DNA of 64,000 nucleotides, from contig NZ_BMQL01000011.1 in the NCBI RefSeq assembly GCF_014648095.1, positions 1 to 64,000 on the forward strand, read 5' to 3'. Position numbers and translations under genes: made by a program. This DNA is from Deinococcus ruber. GTDB taxonomy: Bacteria > Deinococcota > Deinococci > Deinococcales > Deinococcaceae. Positions 35,073 to 43,044 of the stretch are shown one piece after another (positions within the stretch are counted from its first letter, which is position 1; every line of letters begins with the position of its first letter). The notes beneath the pieces were generated by a model. That model saw only the letters and a list, made by a program, of their open reading frames with translations, was not told the DNA's origin and ran no database searches.

Positions 35073-35440
35073 CCTGCGGCCTCCGTCTTGAATGGCTGCA
35101 AGGCACTGAGGATGACCCGCAGCTCGATGCGCTCTTCAGTGCCGTTGCGTTCCGGCATCGCGGTGCCGCGAAGCGTCGGCTCGCAGGCGGTGAACGAGTG
35201 GAACCAGAAGCGCCAGTACCCCAGATCTTCGCCGCCCTCAGCCGCTGCGTGCGCGACCCGCCCGAAGGCCAGCAGCTTCGGCATCCCCACCGTGGGGATC
35301 TGAGCGGCGCAGATCAGCACTCCGTTGCCGCCACCACCGTTGGTCAGGACGCCGTACCGTACCAGCCGACCCTGGCCATGCACATCAATGGCTTCGCAGA
35401 GCAGACCAGAAGTGAGGAACGGCGCGTGATGGATCACCAT
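35069..35440 (-). CDS. hypothetical protein, 123 aa
   Basis: The ATG at 35440 (MVIHHAPFLTSGLLCEAIDV) follows AGGAGG by six bases, which lies just past a class A hairpin (35461-35476). The protein is strand-rich (GVLICAAQIPTVGMPKLLAFG; YWRFWFHSFTACEPTLRG) and ends in a helix or strand ERIELRVILSALQPF. It overlaps the next gene (ATGA). The fold could be OB-like given its company with SSBs, but that is speculation. Confidence 0.55.
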   Translation of the reverse strand: MVIHHAPFLTSGLLCEAIDVHGQGRLVRYGVLTNGGGGNGVLICAAQIPTVGMPKLLAFGRVAHAAAEGGEDLGYWRFWFHSFTACEPTLRGTAMPERNGTEERIELRVILSALQPFKTEAAG

Positions 35441-35460
35441 AAGAGCCTCCTGCAAGAATG

Positions 35461-35476
35461 GGCCGCCTCTGCGGCC
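35461..35476 (-). promoter_or_regulatory. class A hairpin
   Basis: GGCCGC-CTCT-GCGGCC followed by CATTCTTGCAGGAGG and ATG at 35440. This member has a normal ribosome binding site. Confidence 0.6.
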
Positions 35477-35523
35477 ACAGGGGAGCGTGGAGGACACTCG
35501 CGTTTGAGCGTCCCCCACCCTGA

Positions 35524-35940
35524 TCAGTCGATCCCGAACGCCATGAAGATCTCGGCCGGGTCACCGAACGCCGCCATCGCGGGCATCGTGACCTCACGGA
35601 AGTGATGGGTGAAGGCATGCAGTGGCAGACCGTCCGGTTCACCGAGGCACTGCCGACGCTGTTCCCACATCGGGCCAAACCAGTCGTACGTCAGCAGCTC
35701 TTCCAGCGTGACGTAGCTTTCGGTCCCACCGTTCGAGCCTGGCGGAAAGCACGGACCGCCCAGGTCCTCGGGGATGGCACGGAGTGGTGCCACCTGCGGC
35801 ACACCCCAGTCATTCCGTACATTGGCGAGCGCCGCGAAGAGCGGATAGCTCTGGCTTGGCAGCACGTCCTCCGGCAAGTTGAGCGCGTAGTAGACCGAAC
35901 CGTCGCGCCGATAAAACTGCGAGTAAAGATAGGATCCCAT
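35524..35940 (-). CDS. phage-type conserved protein related to GCDIHM-family proteins, 138 aa
   Basis: The layout matches a family of small phage/plasmid proteins that usually start MGCDIH and contain a paired motif for residues near the middle. Here MGSYLYSQFYRRDGSVYYAL, then YPLFAALANVRNDWGV, PLRAIPEDLGGPCFPPG, and ESYVTLEELLTYDW are present. The Cys-Asp-Ile-His start is lost. AGGAGG lies about six bases before the ATG, after a class A-type hairpin (35962-35980). The function of the family is not known to me. Confidence 0.65.
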   Translation of the reverse strand: MGSYLYSQFYRRDGSVYYALNLPEDVLPSQSYPLFAALANVRNDWGVPQVAPLRAIPEDLGGPCFPPGSNGGTESYVTLEELLTYDWFGPMWEQRRQCLGEPDGLPLHAFTHHFREVTMPAMAAFGDPAEIFMAFGID

Positions 35941-35961
35941 GTTGAACCTCCTGCATCTCAG

Positions 35962-36020
35962 GGCCGCGCCCGGCGCGGTCACCGTTGGACACATTTACCG
36001 TGAAGGACCGGGTGGTGGTT
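35962..36020 (-). promoter_or_regulatory. class A-type hairpin and terminator-like hairpin
   Basis: GGCCGCGCC and GGCGCGGTC arms (35962-35980) precede the AGGAGG and ATG at 35940. A second hairpin, GTGGTGG-TTCG-TCACCAC (about 36014-36031), overlaps the end of the 36023 gene and may terminate it. Confidence 0.5.
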
Positions 36021-36022
36021 CG

Positions 36023-36337
36023 TCACCACGCACTGTCTGCTTGATCGAGGTACGCATTCAGCTGCTCATTTTCGTAACCCTCGACCATCCGCTCCAAGAC
36101 GTCCCGGTCCTGACACGCACGACACGTGCAGAAGGTGGGATGCAGGGCAGGGTCTTCGCCGAAGTTCTCGAGGCAGAATTGAGCGACCGTCTTGCCCAGA
36201 AAGGAAGCTGGGTCCGGGGCGGTGTCACATGGGATCCCCACGGTGAAGTGGCGACCATCTGCCAGGGCGATCGCCAGGCGGTAGGTCCCGTAACGGGTTC
36301 GTTCCGCACCGTACTGCGCCTGCGTGATCAGCGTCAT
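36023..36337 (-). CDS. hypothetical protein, 104 aa
   Basis: The ATG at 36337 (MTLITQAQYGAERTRYGTYR) follows a class A hairpin (36347-36363) and CGGAGACGC, a weak ribosome binding site. The protein has a strand pattern (YRLAIALADGRHFTVGIPC) and a CTCRACQDRDVLERMVEGYE segment with C-x-C-x2-C, possibly a metal site, then a helical C-terminus. No family was recognised. Confidence 0.6.
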   Translation of the reverse strand: MTLITQAQYGAERTRYGTYRLAIALADGRHFTVGIPCDTAPDPASFLGKTVAQFCLENFGEDPALHPTFCTCRACQDRDVLERMVEGYENEQLNAYLDQADSAW

Positions 36338-36407
36338 GCGTCTCCGGGCCGCAGTGTGCGGCCACCTTGGAAGGTGAACGGCGAAACAGAAATCAGCAGT
36401 GAAAAGA

Positions 36408-37061
36408 TCAGTCGCCGGCCTGGGCGAGGCGGCCCTGCTGCAAACTCTTGGGACTGCGGCACAACGAGCGCACCTCGATGTGGTCACGCCAGTGCTCGCC
36501 CTTCAGGTCGGTCCACTTCTCCTTGCGGGCCTTGACGGTGACCATCAGGGTGTCGCCCTTCTGCCCTTTCGCCAGGGCATCCGCGAGGTCATGCCAGGCG
36601 GTGAGGTTGTAGAAGTGCGACTCGCCCTGATCACTGCACGCTACCCGCGCTTCGCACAGCCGCTTCCCACGCTGCACCTTGAAGCTGGGATCCTTGACGA
36701 GCCGAACGCGCAAACGGATCTCGTTCACGCAGTGCAGTGGGCACACGTACCCGTCCTTCTGGATGACCTGCTCCGGGGCGGTCCGGTAGAGCGTCTGGCC
36801 GAACATGAAGTTCTGACTGCGCTCCTCTCCCGCGTCCGTCTTCCACTGCGCGTAGGTGAACAGCACCTCGACGAACGCACAGTCACCCACCGCCAAACCC
36901 TCCAGAAGTTTCTGGCGCGGCCCTTCGAACCGGATGTTCTGAATAAACGGGTGCTCGTCGTCCTGCCCATTGCCGGTCAATCCGGTCAGCGAAACCACCG
37001 TGAGATTCCTGTCCGACTGAACCTGGATGCGCGCCACGTGACCACTGATGCTTCCTCTCAT
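36408..37061 (-). CDS. SSB-like OB-fold protein, 217 aa
   Basis: A single-stranded DNA binding-type protein. The C-terminal half (about 120-200) shows the SSB pattern: RLVKDPSFKVQRGKRLCEARVAC, then SHFYNLTAWHDLADALAKGQKGDTLMVTV and a strand ending DHIEVRSL. The N-terminal half (about 1-110) has another OB-like pattern. No acidic DDLPF tip is present; the protein ends LQQGRLAQAGD. GGAGGG precedes the ATG. It lies directly downstream of the larger SSB gene, so the plasmid encodes two different SSB-type proteins. Confidence 0.75.
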   Translation of the reverse strand: MRGSISGHVARIQVQSDRNLTVVSLTGLTGNGQDDEHPFIQNIRFEGPRQKLLEGLAVGDCAFVEVLFTYAQWKTDAGEERSQNFMFGQTLYRTAPEQVIQKDGYVCPLHCVNEIRLRVRLVKDPSFKVQRGKRLCEARVACSDQGESHFYNLTAWHDLADALAKGQKGDTLMVTVKARKEKWTDLKGEHWRDHIEVRSLCRSPKSLQQGRLAQAGD

Positions 37062-37189
37062 CGCTCCCTCCTGTCCCGCTTCCGGCGGCGCTTGCCACCC
37101 GGAGCCCCCTGTGCTGTAGCGGTCAGGTGTGAAATGAAAAGAAGGGGCGCGCCCCACGAAGGAGCGCGCCCGAAGGTGGCAGCAGGGGA

Positions 37190-38032
37190 TTACCAGGGAG
37201 CGTCGGTGGGCAGCGAGGGGGCGGCGGCGGCCGGTTCGATGTCCGGCACATACGGCGCTTCCTGCGGTGCAGCCGGCTGAGGCTGGCGCTTGGGTGCCGA
37301 CGCGGCGCGGCGTGCCTGGCCTTCTTTGACCGGACGGTTCAGCAGGGCGATGTTCTGCGTGACTTCGAAGTACCGGCGGTTGACCGTCTCGCCGTTCTTG
37401 TCGGGATAGGTATCGCGGCTCAGGGCGGCGTCCAGCACCAGCACCGGCTCACCCTTCTTCATGCCCTCCAGCGCTTCGGCCTGCTCACGCCACGCGGTGC
37501 AGTCGAACCAGTGCGTGCGCTCGACGGTCTCACCGCGCGCGGTGTAACTGTCGTTGACCCCCACGCGGTAGTTCACCACCTTGTCGCCGCTCGGCGTGAC
37601 CGTCACCTTCACGTCGTCGGTCAGATGCCCGATGATGGTGGCGCTGTTCACCCCACCGACCATGCGCAGGAAGCCGCCTTTGTCCGTCACGGTTTCGAAG
37701 TCTCCAGCCACGCGTTCGACGTTCAGCGCCCGAACACGCACGGTGCTGCGCTGCACCCCCACGGCGTTCTTCCACGCTTCGTACTGCGGCTCGCCGGTCA
37801 CCATCAGCACGTCGCCCGGCTGGTAGTTACGCTCGGCCAGGTTCTCCGCGCTCTTGCCGACGACGCTGCACTGCACGTAGAAGGGGAGCTGGATCGCTTC
37901 GCCCGTGTCGTGCCGCGCCCGGGTCAGTTCACCCGCGATGGTGAATTCCGCGATGGGGGTGCCGCTGGGGGTGTAGCGCAGATCGAGAGCAGAAGCGAGG
38001 GCGCCGAGCAGGACAATGTTCAAGTTACGCAT
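37190..38032 (-). CDS. ssb: two-OB-fold single-stranded DNA-binding protein, 280 aa
   Basis: A Deinococcota-style SSB with two OB folds in one chain. OB1 (about 1-115) includes GTPIAEFTIAGELTRAR and FYVQCSVVGKSAENLAERNYQPGDVLMVTG. OB2 (about 130-240) includes VNSATIIGHLTDDVKVTVTP, THWFDCTAWREQAEALEGMKKGEPVLV and RRYFEVTQNIALLNRP. The tail is short and Pro/Ala-rich, ending SLPTDAPW in place of the acidic DDLPF tip. AAGGAG lies eight bases before the ATG. It probably protects plasmid ssDNA during replication or conjugation. An array of hairpins lies upstream (38112-38469). Confidence 0.88.
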   Translation of the reverse strand: MRNLNIVLLGALASALDLRYTPSGTPIAEFTIAGELTRARHDTGEAIQLPFYVQCSVVGKSAENLAERNYQPGDVLMVTGEPQYEAWKNAVGVQRSTVRVRALNVERVAGDFETVTDKGGFLRMVGGVNSATIIGHLTDDVKVTVTPSGDKVVNYRVGVNDSYTARGETVERTHWFDCTAWREQAEALEGMKKGEPVLVLDAALSRDTYPDKNGETVNRRYFEVTQNIALLNRPVKEGQARRAASAPKRQPQPAAPQEAPYVPDIEPAAAAPSLPTDAPW

Positions 38033-38111
38033 GGTGGAACTCCTTAAGTCGAAGAGAAGCGAAGAGCCGAAGGGGTGGACGTGCTGGGGTGGAACCCGTG
38101 CCTCCTTGCGT

Positions 38112-38469
38112 CCCGAGGCAGCGCGAAGCGCGGCAACCTGGGATTGATTCTTGAGCGGGTGTGTGGAGTGAACGGTCTGTGGTGACCTCCTTGCCGCCCG
38201 GGGCTGCGCGAAGCGCGGCACCTCAGGACGAACCGGTGTGAGAAGCGGAACCTGCGGATCGACGGAGACACGGTCACGTTCCAGGAATCGGAAAGGCCGC
38301 GGGGATGTCGCGGTGAGGTACCTGCTTCACCAGGGCCGCGCGAGCAGCGCGGCAACCCGGGAAGAGGGAAGGAGCGGGGATGGCAGACGCGGCGTGGGTG
38401 TTCAGCTGGCCTCCTTGTCTTCTGGAGAGAACACCTGCCCAGGCCGCGCGAGCAGCGCGGCGACTCAGG
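38112..38469 (-). repeat. array of four to five hairpins with orphan ribosome binding sites
   Basis: Hairpins with a GCCGCGC...GCGCGGC-type core lie at 38112-38142, 38196-38226, 38330-38361 and 38438-38469, with a weaker copy at about 38293-38315. On the minus strand three copies are followed by AAGGAGG (near 38104, 38186 and 38412), but no ATG comes after these sites. The only real gene start is the SSB ATG at 38032. No convincing gene lies in 38033-38600. Confidence 0.7.
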
Positions 38470-38600
38470 ACAGACGCCAGAAACGAGACGCTGCAATGAA
38501 CGACTGTGCTGTTGGAAGCGAGTGATCTCACCCATGCCAGCGGAACAGGTCAGCGCATCGGACCGAGGTTGCTGGAACAACCCGCCACGTTCTGAGTGCG

Positions 38601-38927
38601 CTACTGGGCGGCCAATCCGAGCACGGCGGTGCGCACATGGTCACCGTGGCAGACCTGCGGGGCACACCAACAGCCGAGCGCAAGTCGCTCGCCTGCCAAC
38701 AAGCGGTGCGTCAGACGGAGCAACTCGTCCCGCTCTTTTCCGCCAGCCAGAGACCGGGTACGCAACCAGGGAAGGGACGCGGCGGCGGCTTCCCCCTGAG
38801 CAACGCGTGCACCGACGCGCAAGGAATTGCCGAGGACGCTGCCGCTTCTGCCCGGCATCGCTCGCCCGATAGACACCGCCGTGAAGCCAGCAGGAGGCGC
38901 ATGACGGACGTTGGAGACCACGATCAT
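38601..38927 (-). CDS. DUF4326 domain protein, 108 aa
   Basis: A DUF4326 protein, a small family common in phages and plasmids. It shows the typical order: MIVVSNVRHAPPAGFTAVSIGRA, then GSVLGNSLRVG (family NPF region), a helix with YRxWL-like ASLPWLRTRSLAGGKERDELLRL and the Cys motif LALGCWCAPQVCHGDHV. The CWC...CHGD part may bind a metal. It is not enzymatically characterised as far as I know. A class A hairpin (38951-38967) lies upstream, and a promoter sits near 39.0 kb. It is the first gene of the minus block. Confidence 0.82.
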   Translation of the reverse strand: MIVVSNVRHAPPAGFTAVSIGRAMPGRSGSVLGNSLRVGARVAQGEAAAASLPWLRTRSLAGGKERDELLRLTHRLLAGERLALGCWCAPQVCHGDHVRTAVLGLAAQ

Positions 38928-38950
38928 GGAAGTCAATTCTTCAGGATGCA

Positions 38951-38967
38951 GGCCGCTCTTCGCGGCC
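38951..38967 (-). promoter_or_regulatory. class A hairpin in the DUF4326 leader
   Basis: GGCCGC-TCTTC-GCGGCC, with flanking ATG/CAT-type extension, lies 23 bases before the ATG at 38927. It is the promoter-proximal member of the family. Confidence 0.6.
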
Positions 38968-39001
38968 ATGCTGCCGCATGCCCACACCTCATTTCACTCT
39001 C

Positions 39002-39029
39002 ATCTTAACCCATTGCTTTAAGAATGCAA
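39002..39029 (-). promoter_or_regulatory. probable promoter of the minus-strand small-gene block
   Basis: On the minus strand TTGCAT (39024-39029) and TAAGAT (39002-39007) are 16 bases apart in an unusually AT-rich stretch (39000-39053). A transcript would begin about 70 bases upstream of the DUF4326 start. Confidence 0.4.
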
Positions 39030-39220
39030 TCAGTTTACAAAAAGAATTAACCAACCGAGACGCACAGCACCTCCGCCCGCCCCCAGCCGACCGCCAAGGC
39101 CCACGCACAGAAAACGGAGACAGGGGGGGTATGGCGCTTAGTGCGTGCCCCTCCGCCCTGTCCCCCACCTTCCAAGCGCTCATGTTCGAAGACCGAGCGC
39201 TCTCCGAACCACAGTGACGC

Positions 39221-39391
39221 ACATGTGCAGGGGGGGAGGGGGGGCACATGTCCAACGCACGATCAGGACGACGCTGCTCCGTGCTTCCCGGATGTGCGGG
39301 GGGGAGGGGGGGGCACATCTCCGACATCAGGAACGCCCTCCTTCTTTCAGCATGGCTGACATGTGCAGGGGGGGAGGGGGGGCACAACCTG
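39221..39391. repeat. three G-tract inverted repeats, about 70 bases apart
   Basis: Copies at 39221-39251, 39291-39319 and 39359-39391 have the form ATGTG-C(A)-G7-A-G7/8-CACAT; the central A residues are 68 and 70 bases apart. Copy 1 has perfect seven-base arms (ACATGTG and CACATGT); copy 3 is degenerate on the right. They lie between divergent genes, 50 bases from the large plus-strand gene. They could be iterons, operators or G-quadruplex formers. Confidence 0.8.
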
Positions 39392-39439
39392 TCCTGTCAA
39401 AGACGACAGACCACCACCTGGGAAGGCACACTTTTTCGC

Positions 39440-41896
39440 ATGCCACCAAGCACCGAAATTTCAAGCAATGACCTCAGTCGTCTCTTCGGCCTCCACCTGA
39501 CGCAGGCACGCCGACTCCGCCGGCGCTACCTCGCCGCGATGAACCAGCAACACTTCACCGTGACGGATCTGCCGGTCCTCAACCGTGCGATTGGCCTAGC
39601 GCAGCTTGAACTCCCGAACGGACGCAGCCGATTTGAAGACGCTCTGACCCAGATTCTCCAAGGCGCTGCGGGCAAAGCCGCCCTAAGTCCTGCAGACTGG
39701 ACTCGGTATGTTGACCTCAGACAACAGTTCGAACATCAGCAGATCAACCTGGGCGCACTCTGGAAAATCCTGTGTGTGCATCTGCGGATTGAGACCGCGC
39801 TGACAGAAGAGCGGTTTCAGGAACTCGCCCAGAATGCGGTGCAAGCACTCCTGCGTGGGCACGAACTTGAGACGCTGATCGAGGAAGCCCTGGGCCGAGC
39901 CCTCGCCTCTGAACTTCACCTCACCACCCTGCTCACCGGTCCGGTCTGGCCTGACGCATCCACCACTTCTTCTTGGACCGAGACCCCAGCAGGGCAGATC
40001 ATCCAGATGCTCACGGCCTTGCTCGAACGTCAACCTGTCAATGCTGGTCGGATATTTGAGGGAACGATGGTGCTCCTCACGGCGCAGGAGAGCATGACGC
40101 TCCAGCACCTTCCAGCGCTGCCAGATGCCGTTGCAACTCAAGTCATGCAGACCTGTCGCCGTGGTCAGCAGCTGTTGGACGAACAGCTCCAGACCCGAAT
40201 ATTGCCGCTCCGCGTGTTTCTTGAACAGCGCGACCGGCTGCAGCGGGTCGTCCACCTGATAGAGGAAGACAGTGATGCTGAAATGCAGCGGCCTAATTCT
40301 CCGGCTCTGTTGGCGCTCGCTGATCGCCTCGACGCGGCCACCCGTGTGCTTCTTCAGCGGTGTTCCGATGATCAAGCTGCCCAGGTTTTTCTGAACCAGC
40401 ATTCACAGTGGGATCAACTCCGGGCGCTGATGGCTGACCATCTGCAGACGGCCAGTCCTGAACTGCTGGCCTTGTGGAGCACACAGGTCGACGTCTTTGA
40501 AGACGAAGTGCGCAACGCGAAGGGAAGATCTGAGCTCGCTGAAGAGACGAACGAAGATCCGGAAGCAGCTCCAGGAATGTGGCCACTCGACTTGGTGGAG
40601 CAACCAGTGTCGGGTCAGGAGCGACATGTTGAACTTGAGAGCTCACAGGTTGGAATGTTTCCGGAGGCTCATGATGTCGGGGTTTTGGAAAACTACCCAC
40701 CTGTCAAGAAAGGGGAAAGCGCTGAGCAGCTGTCACCAGATTCGCCGACGGCTTGGTTTGATCAGCCGCTCACCAGCTGCTCTGTCGGGAGTCATCTCAG
40801 GAGAGACGATGTCCGCGAAGTGCGGGAATCCAGTGAAGCTGCGGCTGCCGTCCGTGGCGATCTTCCACTGAACCTGACCGCAGACGGCAGTGGGTCTGCG
40901 ACATCGATGGGATCAGTATCGCCGTTGAGCGGGGCCGATGTGCATGACGAATCGACAGCTGCGCTGCCAGGTGAAGTTCAGCATTCTTTTCCCGTGAAGG
41001 CTTCGGGGATGCCTGGAGAACAGGTCACCGTGTTGACGGAAGCGTCCTTGCCTCTGCAAGAAAGAGAGATACAGTCTGCTCCCTGGTCGATTGAGCCGGG
41101 CAGTATCGCTGCATTTTCCAAGATGCCGGACACGATTGAGGACGTACAAGGGGAGGTGCCAGGACAGGCGGACGGGCGATCGACGGACGGCGGGACGGCG
41201 GGAGAAGGATGTTCGGAAGTGGCTCTTCCGTCCGTGGAAGAACTTCCTTCGGCCACTGATGAGGTAGAAGTGACAGCGGAGACAGCTGATCATTTGGCCA
41301 GTGCTGTGGCTGAGGAGACCGCCCTCTCGAACGAACATCAGCTTCGGTTAGGGCGGTCTCCTACACCAGCGGTCACGCTTCCAACACAGGACTTGGTCTT
41401 AGACCGGCGGGTGCAAGAGGATGCCCGGAGAGAAGACACACTGCTGCCAACGGGTAGAAGCACCCTGCTGTCAACTGACCAGGAGGCTACTTTTTTATCC
41501 CCTACTCCCCTTGCCCTAGAGAAGGTTCAGCAGGAAGCCCCTTCGTCAATGACGATCGTCGGTGCAGTGGAGACAGGAGCCTTGGAGCGTCCAGTGGCGA
41601 CCGACGAACTGCGAGCGGAGGGTGAGGTGTCAACAGAGCTGCTCACGGGGGATGATGTGATGCGCGAGACGGAAGGGCTTCTCACCCGGTGTCGCGACCT
41701 TGAGCGTCAGCTCGAACCAGTGCTCAAAGACGCGGCAGAGCGCGCCCGTCTCTTCCCTCAGGTGACCTCGCTCTACAACCGCTACTGTGAACTGGAAGCG
41801 CTCGACGTGACCGCGACCATCCATCCCGACGATCTGGAGCGCTTTCTCCGAGTGGGGACACGCCTGCAGGAACTTCAACAAGTCTTGCTGCCCTAA
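39440..41896 (+). CDS. large hypothetical protein with N-terminal HTH-like segment, 818 aa
   Basis: Unrecognised. The N-terminal segment DLSRLFGLHLTQARRLRRRYL (about residues 11-31) resembles a DNA-binding helix-turn-helix. Helical soluble regions follow to about 330, then an acidic Glu/Ser-rich low-complexity middle (about 330-720). The end is a helical C-terminus (ETEGLLTRCRDLERQLEPVLKDAAERARLFPQ). The start was set at 39440 because the open frame further upstream runs through the G-tract repeats. It may be a plasmid maintenance, replication or conjugation regulator. A strong terminator follows. Confidence 0.7.
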   Translation: MPPSTEISSNDLSRLFGLHLTQARRLRRRYLAAMNQQHFTVTDLPVLNRAIGLAQLELPNGRSRFEDALTQILQGAAGKAALSPADWTRYVDLRQQFEHQQINLGALWKILCVHLRIETALTEERFQELAQNAVQALLRGHELETLIEEALGRALASELHLTTLLTGPVWPDASTTSSWTETPAGQIIQMLTALLERQPVNAGRIFEGTMVLLTAQESMTLQHLPALPDAVATQVMQTCRRGQQLLDEQLQTRILPLRVFLEQRDRLQRVVHLIEEDSDAEMQRPNSPALLALADRLDAATRVLLQRCSDDQAAQVFLNQHSQWDQLRALMADHLQTASPELLALWSTQVDVFEDEVRNAKGRSELAEETNEDPEAAPGMWPLDLVEQPVSGQERHVELESSQVGMFPEAHDVGVLENYPPVKKGESAEQLSPDSPTAWFDQPLTSCSVGSHLRRDDVREVRESSEAAAAVRGDLPLNLTADGSGSATSMGSVSPLSGADVHDESTAALPGEVQHSFPVKASGMPGEQVTVLTEASLPLQEREIQSAPWSIEPGSIAAFSKMPDTIEDVQGEVPGQADGRSTDGGTAGEGCSEVALPSVEELPSATDEVEVTAETADHLASAVAEETALSNEHQLRLGRSPTPAVTLPTQDLVLDRRVQEDARREDTLLPTGRSTLLSTDQEATFLSPTPLALEKVQQEAPSSMTIVGAVETGALERPVATDELRAEGEVSTELLTGDDVMRETEGLLTRCRDLERQLEPVLKDAAERARLFPQVTSLYNRYCELEALDVTATIHPDDLERFLRVGTRLQELQQVLLP

Positions 41897-41903
41897 GACC
41901 AAA

Positions 41904-41950
41904 CAGGAAACAGCGCCGCTCCTTTGTATGGGACGCGGCGCTGTTTCCTG
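41904..41950. terminator. bidirectional terminator between convergent genes
   Basis: Sixteen-base perfect arms (CAGGAAACAGCGCCGC and its complement) flank a 15-base loop. It lies eight bases after the plus-strand stop and 14 bases before the minus-strand ATPase stop. Confidence 0.8.
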
Positions 41951-41964
41951 AAAGCTGACGTTCG

Positions 41965-43044
41965 TTACTTGCTGTACGCTTCCAGATTCAATTGGCGGAT
42001 CGCGGTAACTTCACCCGCACCCTGAACCTCCAGTTGAACGTCCAGAAATTCTGGAGCCTGCCCGGCCAGCAAGCGCTCCACACTGAGGTTGGTATTGGGA
42101 TGAATACGATATTTCCCTTTGCCGTGAACTTCGATCGTCATCCCGAAGAACCCGCTGACAGCCTCCGGGTTGGGTGTATCCAGATCCTCACTCAGACCGA
42201 TCAGGGGGCGCAACCGACTGTCTCGGACAACGTCGAAGAGTGCCTGGCCGTGGACGGTGCCGACCGGCTGTACCTGGCGGCCTGCAGCAAAGACGATCAG
42301 CTCGATGTCTCCCCGGTACCCCATCTCGTCCACCACGAAGACGCTCGCGCCGCCGTTCATGATGGTCAGATCGAGGACTTCCTTCTGCCGATTTGGATGC
42401 CCTACCTGCACTCGGTGGGCGAGGCGGAGAAACGGGTGGGGCCGCTGACCCTCGCCACAAATTTCCAGCGACGTATCCACCACGAACAACTGACCACCGT
42501 GATATTCCTGCAGGATGCGGATGATGTCACGTAACAGGGTGGTCTTCCCAACCCCTGGTGGCCCAATCACCAGCAGACCATTCGTCATGGTTCGCAGTAC
42601 CGTTCGGAGCGGCTCAGCCACCCCGACCAGTACCCGGGCGACACGCACCTTCACCAGATTGGTTCGCCCCCCCAGGTCCGTGAAACGCGCCAGACGATGC
42701 AGGGCGCCGTCAATGCCCAAGCGCTGATCTGCTCGCCACTCACCCACGATATCGAGTGATTTCAGATCCTGCTCGGTCACGATGCGGCCCAAGGTCACTC
42801 TGAGATCTCCGTACGAAATCTCCAGTCCCTGTCCGAGGGCGAAGATAATCTCCTCGATTTCCCGGATCCGGGGGCTGACAATTTCCTGAATGTCCTTCGG
42901 AAGTTTCTCTAGAAGATCAATAAATTCCTGATCTGCACTGATGTCAATAATGGGCGCACTGACCGTCTGGATGGTGCCTGTCTTTCCCCAGGCGGGGAGG
43001 GGAACAGCTCTCAGCGCCATGGATTTCCGCCCTTGCTGTTCCAT
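41965..43044 (-). CDS. SpoIIIAA/Ycf45-like AAA ATPase of the T4SS cluster, 359 aa
   Basis: A RecA-type secretion-associated ATPase. Walker A is G161-PPGVGKTT; Walker B is VFVVDEMG (about 240-247). The DTSLEICGEGQRPHP segment after the first strand and the VQPVGTVHG strand are characteristic of the SpoIIIAA/Ycf45 group, related to VirB11/PilT ATPases. No VirB11 is otherwise seen, so this may power pilus or translocon assembly. Its start overlaps the transglycosylase gene by 34 bases. It is the last gene of the T4SS operon. Confidence 0.82.
   Translation of the reverse strand: MEQQGRKSMALRAVPLPAWGKTGTIQTVSAPIIDISADQEFIDLLEKLPKDIQEIVSPRIREIEEIIFALGQGLEISYGDLRVTLGRIVTEQDLKSLDIVGEWRADQRLGIDGALHRLARFTDLGGRTNLVKVRVARVLVGVAEPLRTVLRTMTNGLLVIGPPGVGKTTLLRDIIRILQEYHGGQLFVVDTSLEICGEGQRPHPFLRLAHRVQVGHPNRQKEVLDLTIMNGGASVFVVDEMGYRGDIELIVFAAGRQVQPVGTVHGQALFDVVRDSRLRPLIGLSEDLDTPNPEAVSGFFGMTIEVHGKGKYRIHPNTNLSVERLLAGQAPEFLDVQLEVQGAGEVTAIRQLNLEAYSK

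Noticed and set aside
39047..39387. Minus-strand frame with repeated MCPPSPPAHV-like peptide
   Set aside because: The peptide repetition is a by-product of translating the G-tract repeats; no start signal or protein-like composition.
39221..39391. Possible CRISPR array from regularly spaced repeats
   Set aside because: Only three copies, each an inverted G-rich motif, with no Cas genes and no typical repeat-spacer lengths.
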